Source: Marinibaculum pumilum | Lineage (GTDB): Bacteria > Pseudomonadota > Alphaproteobacteria > Ferrovibrionales > Ferrovibrionaceae | Direction: 5' to 3' | DNA length: 64,000 nt | Assembly (NCBI RefSeq): GCF_042646425.1 | Contig: NZ_JBHRTR010000028.1 | Coordinates: forward strand, 186,001 to 250,000 | Shown here: positions 12,659 through 22,034 of the stretch, one piece after another | How the letters are laid out: the number at the start of each line of letters is the position of its first letter | Position numbering within the stretch: the stretch's first letter is position 1 | Made by a program: the position numbers and the translations under genes | The notes under the pieces: model-generated | Database searches by the model: none | What the model was told of the DNA's origin: nothing | Seen by the model: the letters and a program-made list of their open reading frames with translations, nothing else

Positions 12659-13042
12659 TTTGTGGTCCCTTCCGTTGTGGCGACCCCGGCGCATCTGCGT
12701 CGGGACACTCCCAGTAACTGCCAGTCTGCCGGGTTTCCCGGCTTCCCGGGTCCCCCCGGACGCCTGGCGGGTGCCTGCGGGGCGGCATTCCCGCCCGCAG
12801 GGCCGGCACTTCGATGGTCCCCGCCGCCGCGTCGCGACGGCGCCGGAGCCGCCCGGTGCCTGACCAAGACGATCAGGGCTGTGCCCCGCGAGGTCTACTC
12901 ACAGCGCTGTGTGCCCGTATCACAAACGGTTGTTTGCGCTGTCGAACCCGACCGAAGATTGCGCCTGCGCGGCGGCGCTGTCACCTTCCTAGCGCCGCGC
13001 GCCTCGGCAGGAGCGGGCCGGCAGGAACACAGTCAGGGGAGG
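12659..13042. promoter_or_regulatory. Divergent spacer between bufferin operon and dehalogenase gene, with palindromes
   Basis: 384 bases that must hold promoters for both directions. A perfect 12-bp palindrome CACAGCGCTGTG lies at 12900-12911. A shorter one with CAAAC/GTTTG arms lies at 12923-12936. They are candidate operator sites. No clear sigma-70 pair was found, so the promoters themselves are not assigned. Confidence 0.35.
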
Positions 13043-13816
13043 ATGGACGTGCGCAAAGGTCGTGTGGTGCTGGTGACGCAGGTGCAGCATTTCGTCGGCG
13101 AACCGGCGGTGAAGGCGCTGCTGGAGGCCGGGGCGAAAGTGGTCGCGCAGGACGATGCCTTCGGCGATGCCGCGACCCGCAAGGCCTGGGAAGAGACCCA
13201 TCCGGGTGCTATCGCCGTCGGCGACCTGGAGCCCGGCGCCATCGTGGCGGCGGCGGTCGCGGCCGCCGGCAGGCTGGACGCGGTCGTGAGCAACGATGCC
13301 TATCCGGCGGTGAAGGGCGCGGTGGACGAGGCCGACCCGGAGGAATTTCGCCGCGGCATCGAGGCGATGATGGTGCGGCCCTTCATGCTGGCCGGGGCCG
13401 CGGTGCGCCAGATGAAGGCGCAGGCGGCAGAGGGGGCCCAGGAAACAGAGGGTTCGCAGGGCGGTGGCTCGATCCTGTTCGTCACCTCCGCCTCCACGGT
13501 GCACGGCATCCCGAACTACAGCATGTACGTCGCCGCGCGCGCCGGCACGAACGGCCTGGCGGTCACCCTGTCGAAGGAACTGGCCCGCCACGGCATCTCG
13601 GTGAACGCCCTGGCGCCGAACTTCGTGGAGAGCCCGACCTATTTTCCGCCTTCGCTGATGGCGGACCCGAAGACCCGCGACAAGATCCTCTCCAACATCC
13701 CGCTGCGCCGCCTCGGCCGGCCGGAGGAGGTCGCGGCCGCGATCACCTTCCTGGTCTCCGGCGACAGCGACTTCCTGACCGGTCAGGTGATCCCGATCGC
13801 CGGCGGCTGGGCCTGA
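13043..13816 (+). CDS. Putative halohydrin dehalogenase (SDR superfamily)
   Basis: 257 residues from the ATG at 13043; a GTG at 13049 has better spacing from the GGGGAGG and could be the true start. The fold is that of short-chain dehydrogenases, but two features separate it from them. The glycine-rich NAD site is replaced by T12-x4-F17-x-G19 (VTQVQHFVG). The catalytic set is S149-x12-Y162-x3-R166, with Arg where SDR enzymes have Lys. Both motifs define halohydrin dehalogenases, which turn vicinal haloalcohols into epoxides and also open epoxides with anions. The VSND, VRPF and LTGQV...AGGW segments also match that family. The natural substrate is unknown. A GNAT gene follows after two bases. 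Confidence 0.82.
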   Translation: MDVRKGRVVLVTQVQHFVGEPAVKALLEAGAKVVAQDDAFGDAATRKAWEETHPGAIAVGDLEPGAIVAAAVAAAGRLDAVVSNDAYPAVKGAVDEADPEEFRRGIEAMMVRPFMLAGAAVRQMKAQAAEGAQETEGSQGGGSILFVTSASTVHGIPNYSMYVAARAGTNGLAVTLSKELARHGISVNALAPNFVESPTYFPPSLMADPKTRDKILSNIPLRRLGRPEEVAAAITFLVSGDSDFLTGQVIPIAGGWA

Positions 13817-13818
13817 CC

Positions 13819-14295
13819 GTGCCGGCCGCCCCGGACAGGGTGACGATCGCCGGCGAACCGCCGGACCAGCCCGACATCGTCGCGCTGCTGCAGGCCGCGG
13901 ACCGGTATTTCGCGGCGCTCTACGCGGTGGAGTCGAACCACCTGCTGGATGTCGAGCGGCTGCGCGCGCCGGACGTGACCTTCATGGTCGCCCGGCGGGA
14001 CGGCGTCGCGCTCGCCACCGGTGCGCTGGTGGATTGCGGCGGCTGGGGCGAGATCAAGCGCATGTTTGTCGACCCCGCGGCGCGGGGCCTGGGGCTCGGC
14101 CGGCGGATGCTGCAGGCACTGGAAAGGGTCGCGGCGGAGCGGGGGCTCGATCCGCTGCGGCTCGAAACCGGCATCCGGCAGCCCGAGGCGCTGGCCCTCT
14201 ACCGGGCCGCCGGCTATGCCGAGCGCAGCCCGTTCGGGGCCTATCGCCCCGACCGGCAAAGCGTCTTCATGGAGCGGGCCTTGGCGACCGGCTGA
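13819..14295 (+). CDS. GNAT-family N-acetyltransferase
   Basis: About 158 residues with a GTG start two bases after the dehalogenase stop; an in-frame GTG at 13840 is an alternative. The acetyl-CoA-binding region is clear: IKRMFVDPAARGLGLGRRML holds the R/Q-x-x-G-x-G/A loop. It is followed by LRLETGIRQPEALALYRAAGY, the last GNAT strand and helix. The close spacing implies co-transcription with the dehalogenase. The substrate is not predictable. Confidence 0.85.
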   Translation: MPAAPDRVTIAGEPPDQPDIVALLQAADRYFAALYAVESNHLLDVERLRAPDVTFMVARRDGVALATGALVDCGGWGEIKRMFVDPAARGLGLGRRMLQALERVAAERGLDPLRLETGIRQPEALALYRAAGYAERSPFGAYRPDRQSVFMERALATG

Positions 14296-14304
14296 GCGGT
14301 CTGG

Positions 14305-15306
14305 TCACTGTCCCGCCCGGCGGGCGCGCGGATGCGCCGCTTCATGCACGGCCAGGATCCGTGCGATGTCCACATCGGTGTAGCGCTGGGTGGTCGACAG
14401 CGCGGCATGACCAAGCAACTCCTGGATCGTGCGCAGGTCGCCGCCGGCGGCCAGCAGGTGGGTGGCGAAGCTGTGGCGCAGGGCATGCGGGGTTGCCGAC
14501 GCCGCCAGCCCCAGTTCGGCCCGGATCTCCGCCATCCGCTTCTGCACCAGGCGGGCATGCAGGCGGCCGCCCCGCAGGCCACGGAACAGTGGTTCCTCGC
14601 CCGTCGTCGGCCAGGGACATGCCGCCCGGTAGCGGTCCAGCGCCCTGGCCACGGCGGGCAGGACCGGCACCAGGCGCTGCTTGCCGCCCTTGCCCAGTAC
14701 GCGGATCACGGTTGCGCCCGCCCGCCAGTCGCGGCCCGCCAGGCCGACCGCCTCGCCGATGCGCAGGCCGCCGCCATAGAGCAGGGTCAGCAGGGCGGCA
14801 TCGCGCAGGGCGATCCAGTCCTGGCCCTCCGCGGTGGTGGCGGGATCCTCCGCGCAGGCCAGGGCGTCCTGTGCCTGGCCGGGGGTCAGGGGCCGCGGCA
14901 CACCGCGCGGCAGCCGGGGCGGCTTCAGGGCCCGGCCTGCGGCATTGTCGACAAGGTCTTCCCGCTCCAGCCAGCGAAACAGGCTGCGCACCGCGCTGAC
15001 GCTGCGGGCAATGCTGGTCGCCGCCGCGCCGTCGCGGCGGCGCTGCGCCAGCCAGGCGCGGAAATCCACCTTGTCGAGGTCGGCGATCGTTGCCAGGTCG
15101 GGCGGGCCGCCGCGATAGGCGCCGAGGAAGTCCAGGAAGCCTTTCAGGTCCCGCTGGTAGCCGTCCAGGGTGTGGGCGGCGAGGCGCCGCTCATGCGCGA
15201 GCCAGCCGGCCCAGCGGGCCAGGACCGCGCGCAGATCCTCGGCCGCCGGCCAGTGGGCCTGCGTGAGGTCATTGGACGGGGCGGTGTCCCCGGAAGGGAT
15301 GTCCAT
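14305..15306 (-). CDS. xerC: Tyrosine recombinase XerC
   Basis: 333 residues. The N-terminal SAM-like core-binding domain (about 25-120) is followed by the catalytic domain. All catalytic groups are visible: Arg in GGGLRIGEAVGL, Lys in GKGGKQRLVP, the HALRHSFATH box, and the nucleophile Tyr in TTQRYTDVD. XerC with XerD resolves chromosome dimers at dif. Its neighbours (DUF484, fsa, priA) are the usual housekeeping ones, so it is not a phage or island integrase. Confidence 0.93.
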   Translation of the reverse strand: MDIPSGDTAPSNDLTQAHWPAAEDLRAVLARWAGWLAHERRLAAHTLDGYQRDLKGFLDFLGAYRGGPPDLATIADLDKVDFRAWLAQRRRDGAAATSIARSVSAVRSLFRWLEREDLVDNAAGRALKPPRLPRGVPRPLTPGQAQDALACAEDPATTAEGQDWIALRDAALLTLLYGGGLRIGEAVGLAGRDWRAGATVIRVLGKGGKQRLVPVLPAVARALDRYRAACPWPTTGEEPLFRGLRGGRLHARLVQKRMAEIRAELGLAASATPHALRHSFATHLLAAGGDLRTIQELLGHAALSTTQRYTDVDIARILAVHEAAHPRARRAGQ

Positions 15307-15330
15307 GGGCTGCGCCGCCGCAGGCCGGTG

Positions 15331-16233
15331 CTAGAGCCGCGGCAGGTCCAGCCAGGCCTGCACGCAGCGTTCCATCACGCCGCCGAGGAAGCTGAGCAGC
15401 TCCGTGCCCTGGCCGGCGTCGAAGCGACCGGGCTCGCGTGCGCCGAAGGCGAACAGGCCTGGCGGCGCGCCGCCGCCGAATGTCAGCCGCACCAGCGCGT
15501 CGGAGCGCACCAGCCGGGCCCCTGGCCCGAACATCACCGCCTGCTGTGCCGCCTGGGCGCGCAGCAGGATGCGCCGCTCCGGCCCCAGCAATGTATCGAT
15601 GCTGCCGGGCGGCAGGGTGACGACACCGGGTGTCTCCACCTGCAGCTGCGACAGGTCGCTTTCAAGGCAGATGGTGACGAGGTCGACATCCAGGATCGAC
15701 GCGAGGTCGGCGGTCGCGATGTGGATCAGATGCTCGAAGCTGGCAGCCGACAGCAGTGCCAGCACCGCGTCGTGCACCTGCCGCTGGGTGCTCGCGTTCT
15801 GGCGCGACGCGGCGATCACCTGATCCTTGGTGCGGGTCAGGCGGCCGATATCGGTCTGCAGCCGGTCGATCATGAAGCTCTGGAAATCGACGACGTTGCC
15901 GCCCTCATGGCCGGCCGGCGGGCGGATCTGGCGCAGCAGTTCCGGCTGCGCCGCCAGGAACTCCGCCAGGAAGTCCGGATTTCCGGCCAGCCAGTCGGCG
16001 ACTGCCTGCGGCTCCAGCCTGCCGGCTGCATCGCCGGCCGACGCGACCAGAACGGCGGGCTCGCCCTCCGGCGGGATCGGCAGCTGCGGCCGGGCGGGCG
16101 CCCCTTCCGGATCGGCACCGTTGCTTGCGGCCCCCGAGGCCGGGTCCGCCTTCTGCCCCTCCGCGGCCCCGGTCTGCGCGGCCCCGGCTTTCGCGGAGGC
16201 GGGTGCGGCCTTGCTGTCCTGCGGTTCCGACAT
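15331..16233 (-). CDS. DUF484 family protein
   Basis: 300 residues. Residues 1-70 are low-complexity (Ala, Pro, Glu). From about 75 the DUF484 domain begins with VADWLAGNPDFLAEF, followed by a short helical region and a GAF-like C-terminal half. It sits 24 bases upstream of xerC on the same strand, a pairing conserved across proteobacteria. Function is unknown. Confidence 0.88.
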   Translation of the reverse strand: MSEPQDSKAAPASAKAGAAQTGAAEGQKADPASGAASNGADPEGAPARPQLPIPPEGEPAVLVASAGDAAGRLEPQAVADWLAGNPDFLAEFLAAQPELLRQIRPPAGHEGGNVVDFQSFMIDRLQTDIGRLTRTKDQVIAASRQNASTQRQVHDAVLALLSAASFEHLIHIATADLASILDVDLVTICLESDLSQLQVETPGVVTLPPGSIDTLLGPERRILLRAQAAQQAVMFGPGARLVRSDALVRLTFGGGAPPGLFAFGAREPGRFDAGQGTELLSFLGGVMERCVQAWLDLPRL

Positions 16234-16259
16234 TCTGTCCCGTTCTTGATCCGTTCGAA

Positions 16260-16919
16260 TCAGCCCAGTATCTTCTGTCCGGTCTTTTCCCAGTCGGCCA
16301 GGAAGGCCGCCAGTCCCTTGTCGGTCAGCGGATGCTGCAGCAGCGCATGAATCACCGCCGGCGGCACCGTGGCGATGTCCGCCCCCAGCTTTGCCGCGGC
16401 GATGACATGCGCCGGGCCGCGGACGCTCGCCACCAGCACCTCGGTCGCGAACTCGTCATACTGGTCGTAGATCTGGAGGATGTCGGCGATCAGCTGCATG
16501 CCGTCCTGGCCGATATCGTCCAGCCGTCCGACGAAGGGCGAAATGAACGCGGCGCCCGCCTTCGCGGCCATCAGCGCCTGGCCGGGGGAGAAGCAGAGGG
16601 TCACGTTCACCGCGATGCCCTGCTCCGCCAGCCGGCGGCAGGTCAGCAGGCCGTCCGCGGTCAGCGGCACCTTCACCGCGACATTGTCGGCCAGCTCCGC
16701 CAGGCGGAAGCCCTCCTTCAGCATGGTCTCGTGATCGGTGGCGGTCACCTCGGCAGAGACCGGGCCCTCCACCGCGGCGCAGATCTCGCGCACCACCTCC
16801 AGCATGTCGCGGCCGGTCTTGGCGATCAGGGAGGGGTTGGTGGTGACACCGTCCACGAAGCCGGTCTCGGCCAGGCGGGTGATCTCGGCGATGTCGGCGG
16901 TGTCGACGAAGAACTTCAT
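16260..16919 (-). CDS. fsa: Fructose-6-phosphate aldolase / transaldolase-like (TalC/FSA family)
   Basis: 219 residues, the length of the small FSA/TalC family. The ATG at 16919 gives the conserved start MKFFVDTADIAEI. The barrel has GVTTNPSLIAKTG near residue 29 and the Schiff-base lysine in NVAVKVPLTADGL near residue 86. Members either cleave fructose 6-phosphate or act as short transaldolases in the pentose phosphate pathway; sequence alone does not decide which. It is read opposite to priA, with 76 bases between the two starts. Confidence 0.92.
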   Translation of the reverse strand: MKFFVDTADIAEITRLAETGFVDGVTTNPSLIAKTGRDMLEVVREICAAVEGPVSAEVTATDHETMLKEGFRLAELADNVAVKVPLTADGLLTCRRLAEQGIAVNVTLCFSPGQALMAAKAGAAFISPFVGRLDDIGQDGMQLIADILQIYDQYDEFATEVLVASVRGPAHVIAAAKLGADIATVPPAVIHALLQHPLTDKGLAAFLADWEKTGQKILG

Positions 16920-16995
16920 GATGTCCTGCACGTGGCGGCGGCGCCCCGATCCTGCCGGTGGCCGCCTGGATGGCGAATCACCACAGAGTCTAGCG

Positions 16996-19396
16996 ATGGA
17001 TTCGGGCGGTGTCATGACAGCTGAGCGTGCCGGCGGCGGCGGATCGGCGGCGGAATCCGGCGATGCGCCGGCGAATGCGCAGGTGGGGGATGCGCAGGTG
17101 GGCGATGCGCAACTGGCCGGGCAGGTCGGCGTCCTGCTGCCGCTGCCGTTCGACGAGCCGCTGACCTATGCCCTGCCCGGCGGCGGTCCGGCCGCCGACG
17201 GCTGGGATGACGCAGGCGCCGCCGCGCCGCCGCCGGGCAGCTTCGTCCGGGTGCCGCTGGGCCCGCGGGAGGTGGTCGGCGTGGTCTGGGACCGCGCGAT
17301 GCCGGCCGTGGACCCGGCCCGGCTGCGCCCGGTGAGCGACGTCTTCCCGACCCCGCCGATGCCCGAAGGCCTGCGCCGGCTGGTCGATTTCACCGCCGAC
17401 TACACCCTCTGTTCGCGCGGCGCCGCGCTGCGGCTCGCGCTGCGGGACGGCCGCGCGCTGGTGCCGCCGCCTGCGCGGCGCGGCGTGCGGCTGGCAGGAC
17501 CGCCGCCGGAGCGCATGACCCCTGCGCGGCAGGCGGTGCTGGACCATCTGCTGGCGATCGGCGGCGATGGCGAGGCGGCGGCGGAGCCGCCGGCCATTGC
17601 GCTGTCCGACCTGACGGCGGCCAGCGGTGCCAGCGCCGCCGTGATCGGTGGCCTGGTCCGTTCCGGCACCCTGGAGGAGGTGCCGCTCAGCGGCGAACCG
17701 GGCTATCCGCGCCCCGACGTCGACGCGCCGCCGGCGGTGCTGTCGCCGGAACAGGCGGAAGCGGCGGCCCGGCTGGCGGCTGCGGTCGGTGGCGGCTTCT
17801 CGGTCAGCCTGCTGGACGGGGTCACCGGCTCCGGCAAGACGGAGGTCTATTTCGCCGCGGTGCGGGCGGCGCTGCGCGCAGGCCGGCAGGTTCTCGTGCT
17901 GGTGCCCGAGATCGCGCTGAGCACCGCCTGGCTGGAACGGTTCACCGAACGCTTCGGCACAGCGCCGGCGGTCTGGCATTCCGATATCGGCCAGACCGAG
18001 CGGCGGCGCCTTTGGCGGGCTGCCGCGCTCGGTCGGGTGCAGGTGGTGGTGGGGGCCCGCTCCGCGCTGTTCCTGCCGCTGTCGCGGCTCGGCCTGATCG
18101 TCGTCGACGAGGAGCATGACGCCTCCTACAAGCAGGACGACGGGGTCGCCTACAACGCCCGCGACCTGGCGGTGGTGCGGGGCAAGCTGGAGGGCGCGCC
18201 GGTGATCCTGTCCAGCGCCACGCCGTCGCTGGAGACCCTGGCCAATGTGGAGCGCGGCCGCTACGCCCGGGTGGTGCTGCCGGCGCGGCACGGCAGTGCC
18301 GCGCTGCCGACGGTCGAGGCCATCGACCTTCGGCAACACCGCCTGCCGGCCAGCCGCTTCCTGGCGCCGCCGCTGGTGGCCGCGGTGCAGGAGGCGCTGG
18401 AGGCGGGCGAGCAGGCGCTGCTGTTCCTGAACCGCCGCGGCTTCGCGCCGCTGACCCTGTGCGACGCCTGCGGGCATCGGCTGCAATGCCCGCATTGCAG
18501 CGCCTGGCTTGTCGAGCATCGCCTGCTCGGCCGCCTGCAATGCCATCATTGCGGCCATGCGATGCGGCTGCCGCCATCCTGCCCCGCCTGTAGCGCTGAG
18601 GGCAGCTTCAAGCCCTGCGGTCCAGGGGTCGAGCGGCTGATGGACGAGGCCGCGATGCTGTTCCCGGAGGCACGGATCGCGCTGGCCTCCTCCGACAGCA
18701 TGCACGGGCCGAAGCAGGCGGCGGCGCTGTTCCGCGCGATCCACGACCGGCAGGTCGACCTGATCGTCGGCACCCAGGTGCTGGCCAAGGGCCATCATTT
18801 CCCCTGGCTGACCTGCGTCGGCGTGGTCGATGCCGATCTGGGGCTGGAGGGCGGCGACCTGCGCGCCGGCGAGCGCAGCTTCCAGATGCTGACCCAGGTC
18901 GCCGGCCGGGCCGGCCGCGCGGAACGGCCGGGTCGGGTCTTCCTGCAGACCCACCAGCCGGACCATCCGGTGATGGCGGCGCTGATCGCGCATGACCGCG
19001 ACGGCTTCGTGGCGGCGGAAGGCGCGGCCCGGCGCAGTGCCGCCATGCCGCCCTACGGCCGGCTGGCCTCCGTCCTGCTGTCGGGGCCGGACGAGGCGCA
19101 GGTCGCGCAGGCGGCGCGCCAGCTGTTCGCCGCCGCGCCGCAGGCCGCCGGCGTCCGGGTCCTGGGGCCGGCGCCGGCGCCNNNNNNNNNNNNNNNNNNN
19201 NNNNNNNNNNNNNNNNNNNNNNNNNNNNNNNNNNNNNNNNNNNNNNNNNNNNNNNNNCCGCTATCGCTGGCGCCTGCTGCTGCATGCCGCCCGCCGGCTG
19301 GCGGTGCAGCCGATCCTGCGCGACTGGCTGGGCGCGGTGCGGCTGCCGGCGGCGGTGCGCCTTTCCGTGGATGTCGATCCCTACAGCTTCCTCTGA
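16996..19396 (+). CDS. priA: Primosomal protein N' (replication restart helicase PriA), interrupted by an assembly gap
   Basis: ATG at 16996 (another at 17014). Near residues 28-40 is a short tandem repeat of AQVGD, then the DNA-binding domain from about residue 45. The helicase core has GVTGSGKTE and the VVDEEHD box. Eight cysteines in C-x2-C pairs near 18460-18600 form the zinc-binding insert. The N run at 19182-19257 splits the gene. The end, RYRWRLLLHAARRL to DVDPYSFL-stop at 19396, is in a different frame from the part before the gap, so the real gap length differs from 76. PriA reloads the replisome at stalled forks. The frame break is an assembly effect. Confidence 0.92.
19182..19257. 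other. Assembly gap (76 N) inside priA
   Basis: Frames before (codons starting at positions equal to 1 mod 3) and after (2 mod 3) the gap disagree. In other PriA proteins only about eight residues separate the GPAPA end and the RWRW-type segment. So the true missing sequence is probably about 24 bases and 76 is a placeholder. Confidence 0.9.
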
Positions 19397-19818
19397 TTCC
19401 GGCGGCCGCGCGGAACCGCGCCGCGCCGATCCCGGCCGAAGTCGCGAAAACCTGCGCCGGCGCATGTTGCAGGGGCGAAATCGCTGTGCTACGAACCTGC
19501 CGCCTTCGTCGGCACGGCCCTGCGCGGCCGGGCTTGCGCGGTGCCGCCCGTGCGGGTTCTGCGAGCTGCGGTCCCGGTCTTCCAGCGGCGGTCCGGATCC
19601 CCGCCCGAAACCGGGTGGTGGTGGCCCGGCCGCCGGTCTCGGATCGGCGTCCGCGGGCCAGCCGCCGCAGGTTGGCTGTCGCCGCAGGTTGGCTGTCGGG
19701 GGACCGACCCGTCCCGGTTGCCGCCACGCCTTCGTCAGATGGCGCGGCGGCCGGGAACGAACGAGGGGCCGGATCCAGCACTTCCCGGATCCACAGACAT
19801 TCTATTGGGGGAGCACAC
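19397..19818 (+). promoter_or_regulatory. priA-atpH spacer; probable ATP synthase promoter region
   Basis: 422 bases with no gene. A possible promoter for the atp operon is TTGCAG at 19467-19472 and TACGAA at 19490-19495, spaced 17 bases; the match to consensus is weak. A 17-bp sequence GCCGCAGGTTGGCTGTC is tandemly repeated at 19664-19680 and 19681-19697. Confidence 0.35.
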
Positions 19819-20397
19819 TTGGCTGCCGTCTCGACATCAGCGACCGGAGGATCGGCCGTTTCCGGCATTTCCGGGCGCTATGCGACCGCGCTGTTCGAGC
19901 TGGCCGTGGACAACGGCCAGCTGGACGCCGTCGCGGCCGACCTTGCCGGCATCGAGCAGATGCTGGCGGAGTCCGACGACCTGGTGCGGCTGATCCGCTC
20001 CCCGCTCCTGGGGCGCGACGACCAGGCCCGCGGCATCGGCGCGGTGCTCGAGCGCGCCGGCTGCGGCGATCTTGTGCGCCGCTTTGCCGGCGTGCTGGCG
20101 CAGAACCGGCGGCTGTTCGTGCTGCCGAAGGCGATCCAGGACTTCCGCACCCTGCTGGCGCGCCACCGGGGCGAGACGATCGCCGAGGTCGTTTCCGCTT
20201 CGCCGTTGGCCGATGCCCAGCTGGAGCAGATCCGCAAGGCCCTGTCGCAGGCCGCCGGCCGCGACGTGGTGATGAATACGAAGGTGGACGAGGCGCTGAT
20301 CGGCGGCCTGGTTGTGAAACTGGGGTCGCGGATGATCGACGGTTCCGTCCGCAGCAAGCTGAAAAACCTGCAATTGGCGATGAAAGGGGTGGGCTGA
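19819..20397 (+). CDS. atpH: ATP synthase F1 delta subunit
   Basis: 192 residues. TTG at 19819 is taken as start: GGGGGAG lies 6 bases upstream and no ATG fits. The protein has the SGRYATALFELA motif near residue 17 and the C-terminal VVKLGSRMIDGSVRSKLKNL segment typical of OSCP/delta. It links the F1 head to the peripheral stalk. Its TGA overlaps the atpA ATG by one base, showing translational coupling. Confidence 0.95.
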   Translation: MAAVSTSATGGSAVSGISGRYATALFELAVDNGQLDAVAADLAGIEQMLAESDDLVRLIRSPLLGRDDQARGIGAVLERAGCGDLVRRFAGVLAQNRRLFVLPKAIQDFRTLLARHRGETIAEVVSASPLADAQLEQIRKALSQAAGRDVVMNTKVDEALIGGLVVKLGSRMIDGSVRSKLKNLQLAMKGVG

Positions 20398-21926
20398 TGG
20401 ACATCCGCGCCGCTGAGATTTCCGACATCCTGAAAGAGCAGATCAAGAGCTTCGGCACCGAGGCCGAAGTCAGCGAGGTCGGTCAGGTTCTCTCCGTCGG
20501 TGACGGCATCGCCCGCATCTACGGCCTCGACCAGGTCGAAGCCGGCGAGATGGTCGAGTTCGACGGCGGCATCAAGGGGATGGCGCTGAACCTGGAGACC
20601 GACAATGTCGGCGTCGTGATCTTCGGCGACGACCGCGGCATCAAGGAAGGCGACACCGTCAAGCGGACCGGCGCCATCGTGGACGTGCCGGTCGGCAAGG
20701 GCCTGCTGGGCCGGGTGGTGGATCCGCTGGGCAACCCGATCGACGGCAAGGGCCCGATCGAGGCCGCGGAGCGCCGTCGCGCCGACGTCAAGGCGCCGGG
20801 CATCATCCCGCGCAAGTCGGTGCACGAGCCGATGCAGTCCGGCCTGAAGGCGCTCGACGCCCTGGTGCCGGTCGGCCGCGGCCAGCGCGAGCTGGTGATC
20901 GGCGACCGCCAGACCGGCAAGACCGCGGTCTGCATCGACACCATCCTGAACCAGAAGCAGGCCAATTCCGGCGACGACGAGAGCAAGAAGCTCTATTGCA
21001 TCTATGTCTGCGTCGGCCAGAAGCGTTCCACCGTGGCGCAGGTCGTGAAGACCCTGGAGGATTACGGCGCGATGGAATACACCATCGTCGTCGCCGCCAC
21101 CGCGTCGGAGCCGGCGCCGCTGCAGTTCCTGGCGCCGTTCGGCGGCTGCGCGATGGGCGAGTATTTCCGCGACAACGGCATGCACGCCCTGATGATCTAC
21201 GACGACCTGTCGAAGCAGGCCGTCGCCTACCGCCAGATGTCGCTGCTGCTGCGCCGCCCGCCGGGGCGCGAGGCCTATCCGGGCGACGTCTTCTACCTGC
21301 ATTCGCGGCTGCTGGAGCGCGCCGCGAAGCTGGGCGATGCGCATGGCAACGGCTCGCTGACCGCGCTGCCGATCATCGAGACGCAGGCCGGCGACGTGTC
21401 CGCCTACATCCCGACCAACGTGATCTCGATCACCGACGGCCAGATCTTCCTGGAGACCTCGCTGTTCTTCCGCGGCATCCGCCCGGCGATCAACGTCGGC
21501 ATCTCGGTCAGCCGCGTCGGTTCCGCCGCGCAGATCAAGGCGATGAAGCAGGTCGCCGGCTCGATCAAGCTGGAGCTGGCGCAGTACCGCGAGATGGCGG
21601 CCTTCGCGCAGTTCGGCTCCGACCTGGACGCCTCCACGCAGCGGCTGCTGAACCGCGGTGCCCGGCTGACGGAACTCCTGAAGCAGCCGCAGTTCTCGCC
21701 GATGCCGGTGGAGGAGCAGGTGGTGTCGATCTATGCCGGCACCAACGGCTATCTCGACAAGCTCGCGACCGGCGACGTCACCCGATACGAGGCGGCGATG
21801 CTGGAGGAGGCGCGGGCCAACCAGAAGGACCTGCTGACGGCGATCCGCACCGAGCAGCAGCTGACGGACGAGATCAAGAGCAAGCTGAACAGCTTCCTCG
21901 ACGGTTTCGCCAAGACCTTCGCCTGA
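20397..21926 (+). CDS. atpA: ATP synthase F1 alpha subunit
   Basis: 509 residues, full length. It starts MDIRAAEISDILKEQI. The P-loop is GDRQTGKTA near residue 170. The DPLGNPIDG, YDDLSKQA and SVSRVGSAAQ segments are typical of alpha. It forms the non-catalytic nucleotide sites of the F1 hexamer. It overlaps atpH by one base and is followed after 108 bases by atpG. Confidence 0.97.
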   Translation: MDIRAAEISDILKEQIKSFGTEAEVSEVGQVLSVGDGIARIYGLDQVEAGEMVEFDGGIKGMALNLETDNVGVVIFGDDRGIKEGDTVKRTGAIVDVPVGKGLLGRVVDPLGNPIDGKGPIEAAERRRADVKAPGIIPRKSVHEPMQSGLKALDALVPVGRGQRELVIGDRQTGKTAVCIDTILNQKQANSGDDESKKLYCIYVCVGQKRSTVAQVVKTLEDYGAMEYTIVVAATASEPAPLQFLAPFGGCAMGEYFRDNGMHALMIYDDLSKQAVAYRQMSLLLRRPPGREAYPGDVFYLHSRLLERAAKLGDAHGNGSLTALPIIETQAGDVSAYIPTNVISITDGQIFLETSLFFRGIRPAINVGISVSRVGSAAQIKAMKQVAGSIKLELAQYREMAAFAQFGSDLDASTQRLLNRGARLTELLKQPQFSPMPVEEQVVSIYAGTNGYLDKLATGDVTRYEAAMLEEARANQKDLLTAIRTEQQLTDEIKSKLNSFLDGFAKTFA

Positions 21927-22034
21927 GCCGGCACCGGGAAAGTCGACAGTGACCGACCGCACTAGCCGTGCGCCGGGGCCCGCCGGGCCGAGGCGCGACA
22001 AGCTGAAGCCCTCGGGGGGCCAGGGAGCGACCGC

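Noticed and set aside
13043..13816. Ordinary short-chain dehydrogenase
   Set aside because: The glycine-rich nucleotide motif is missing and the catalytic Lys is Arg, so a plain oxidoreductase call fits worse than halohydrin dehalogenase.
14305..15306. Island or phage integrase
   Set aside because: It is a tyrosine recombinase, but its DUF484 and priA neighbours and its sequence fit housekeeping XerC.
16738..20397. Apparent fusion of priA with atpH in one frame
   Set aside because: Made only by reading through the N run. PriA ends in another frame at 19396 and AtpH has its own TTG start with a good ribosome-binding site.
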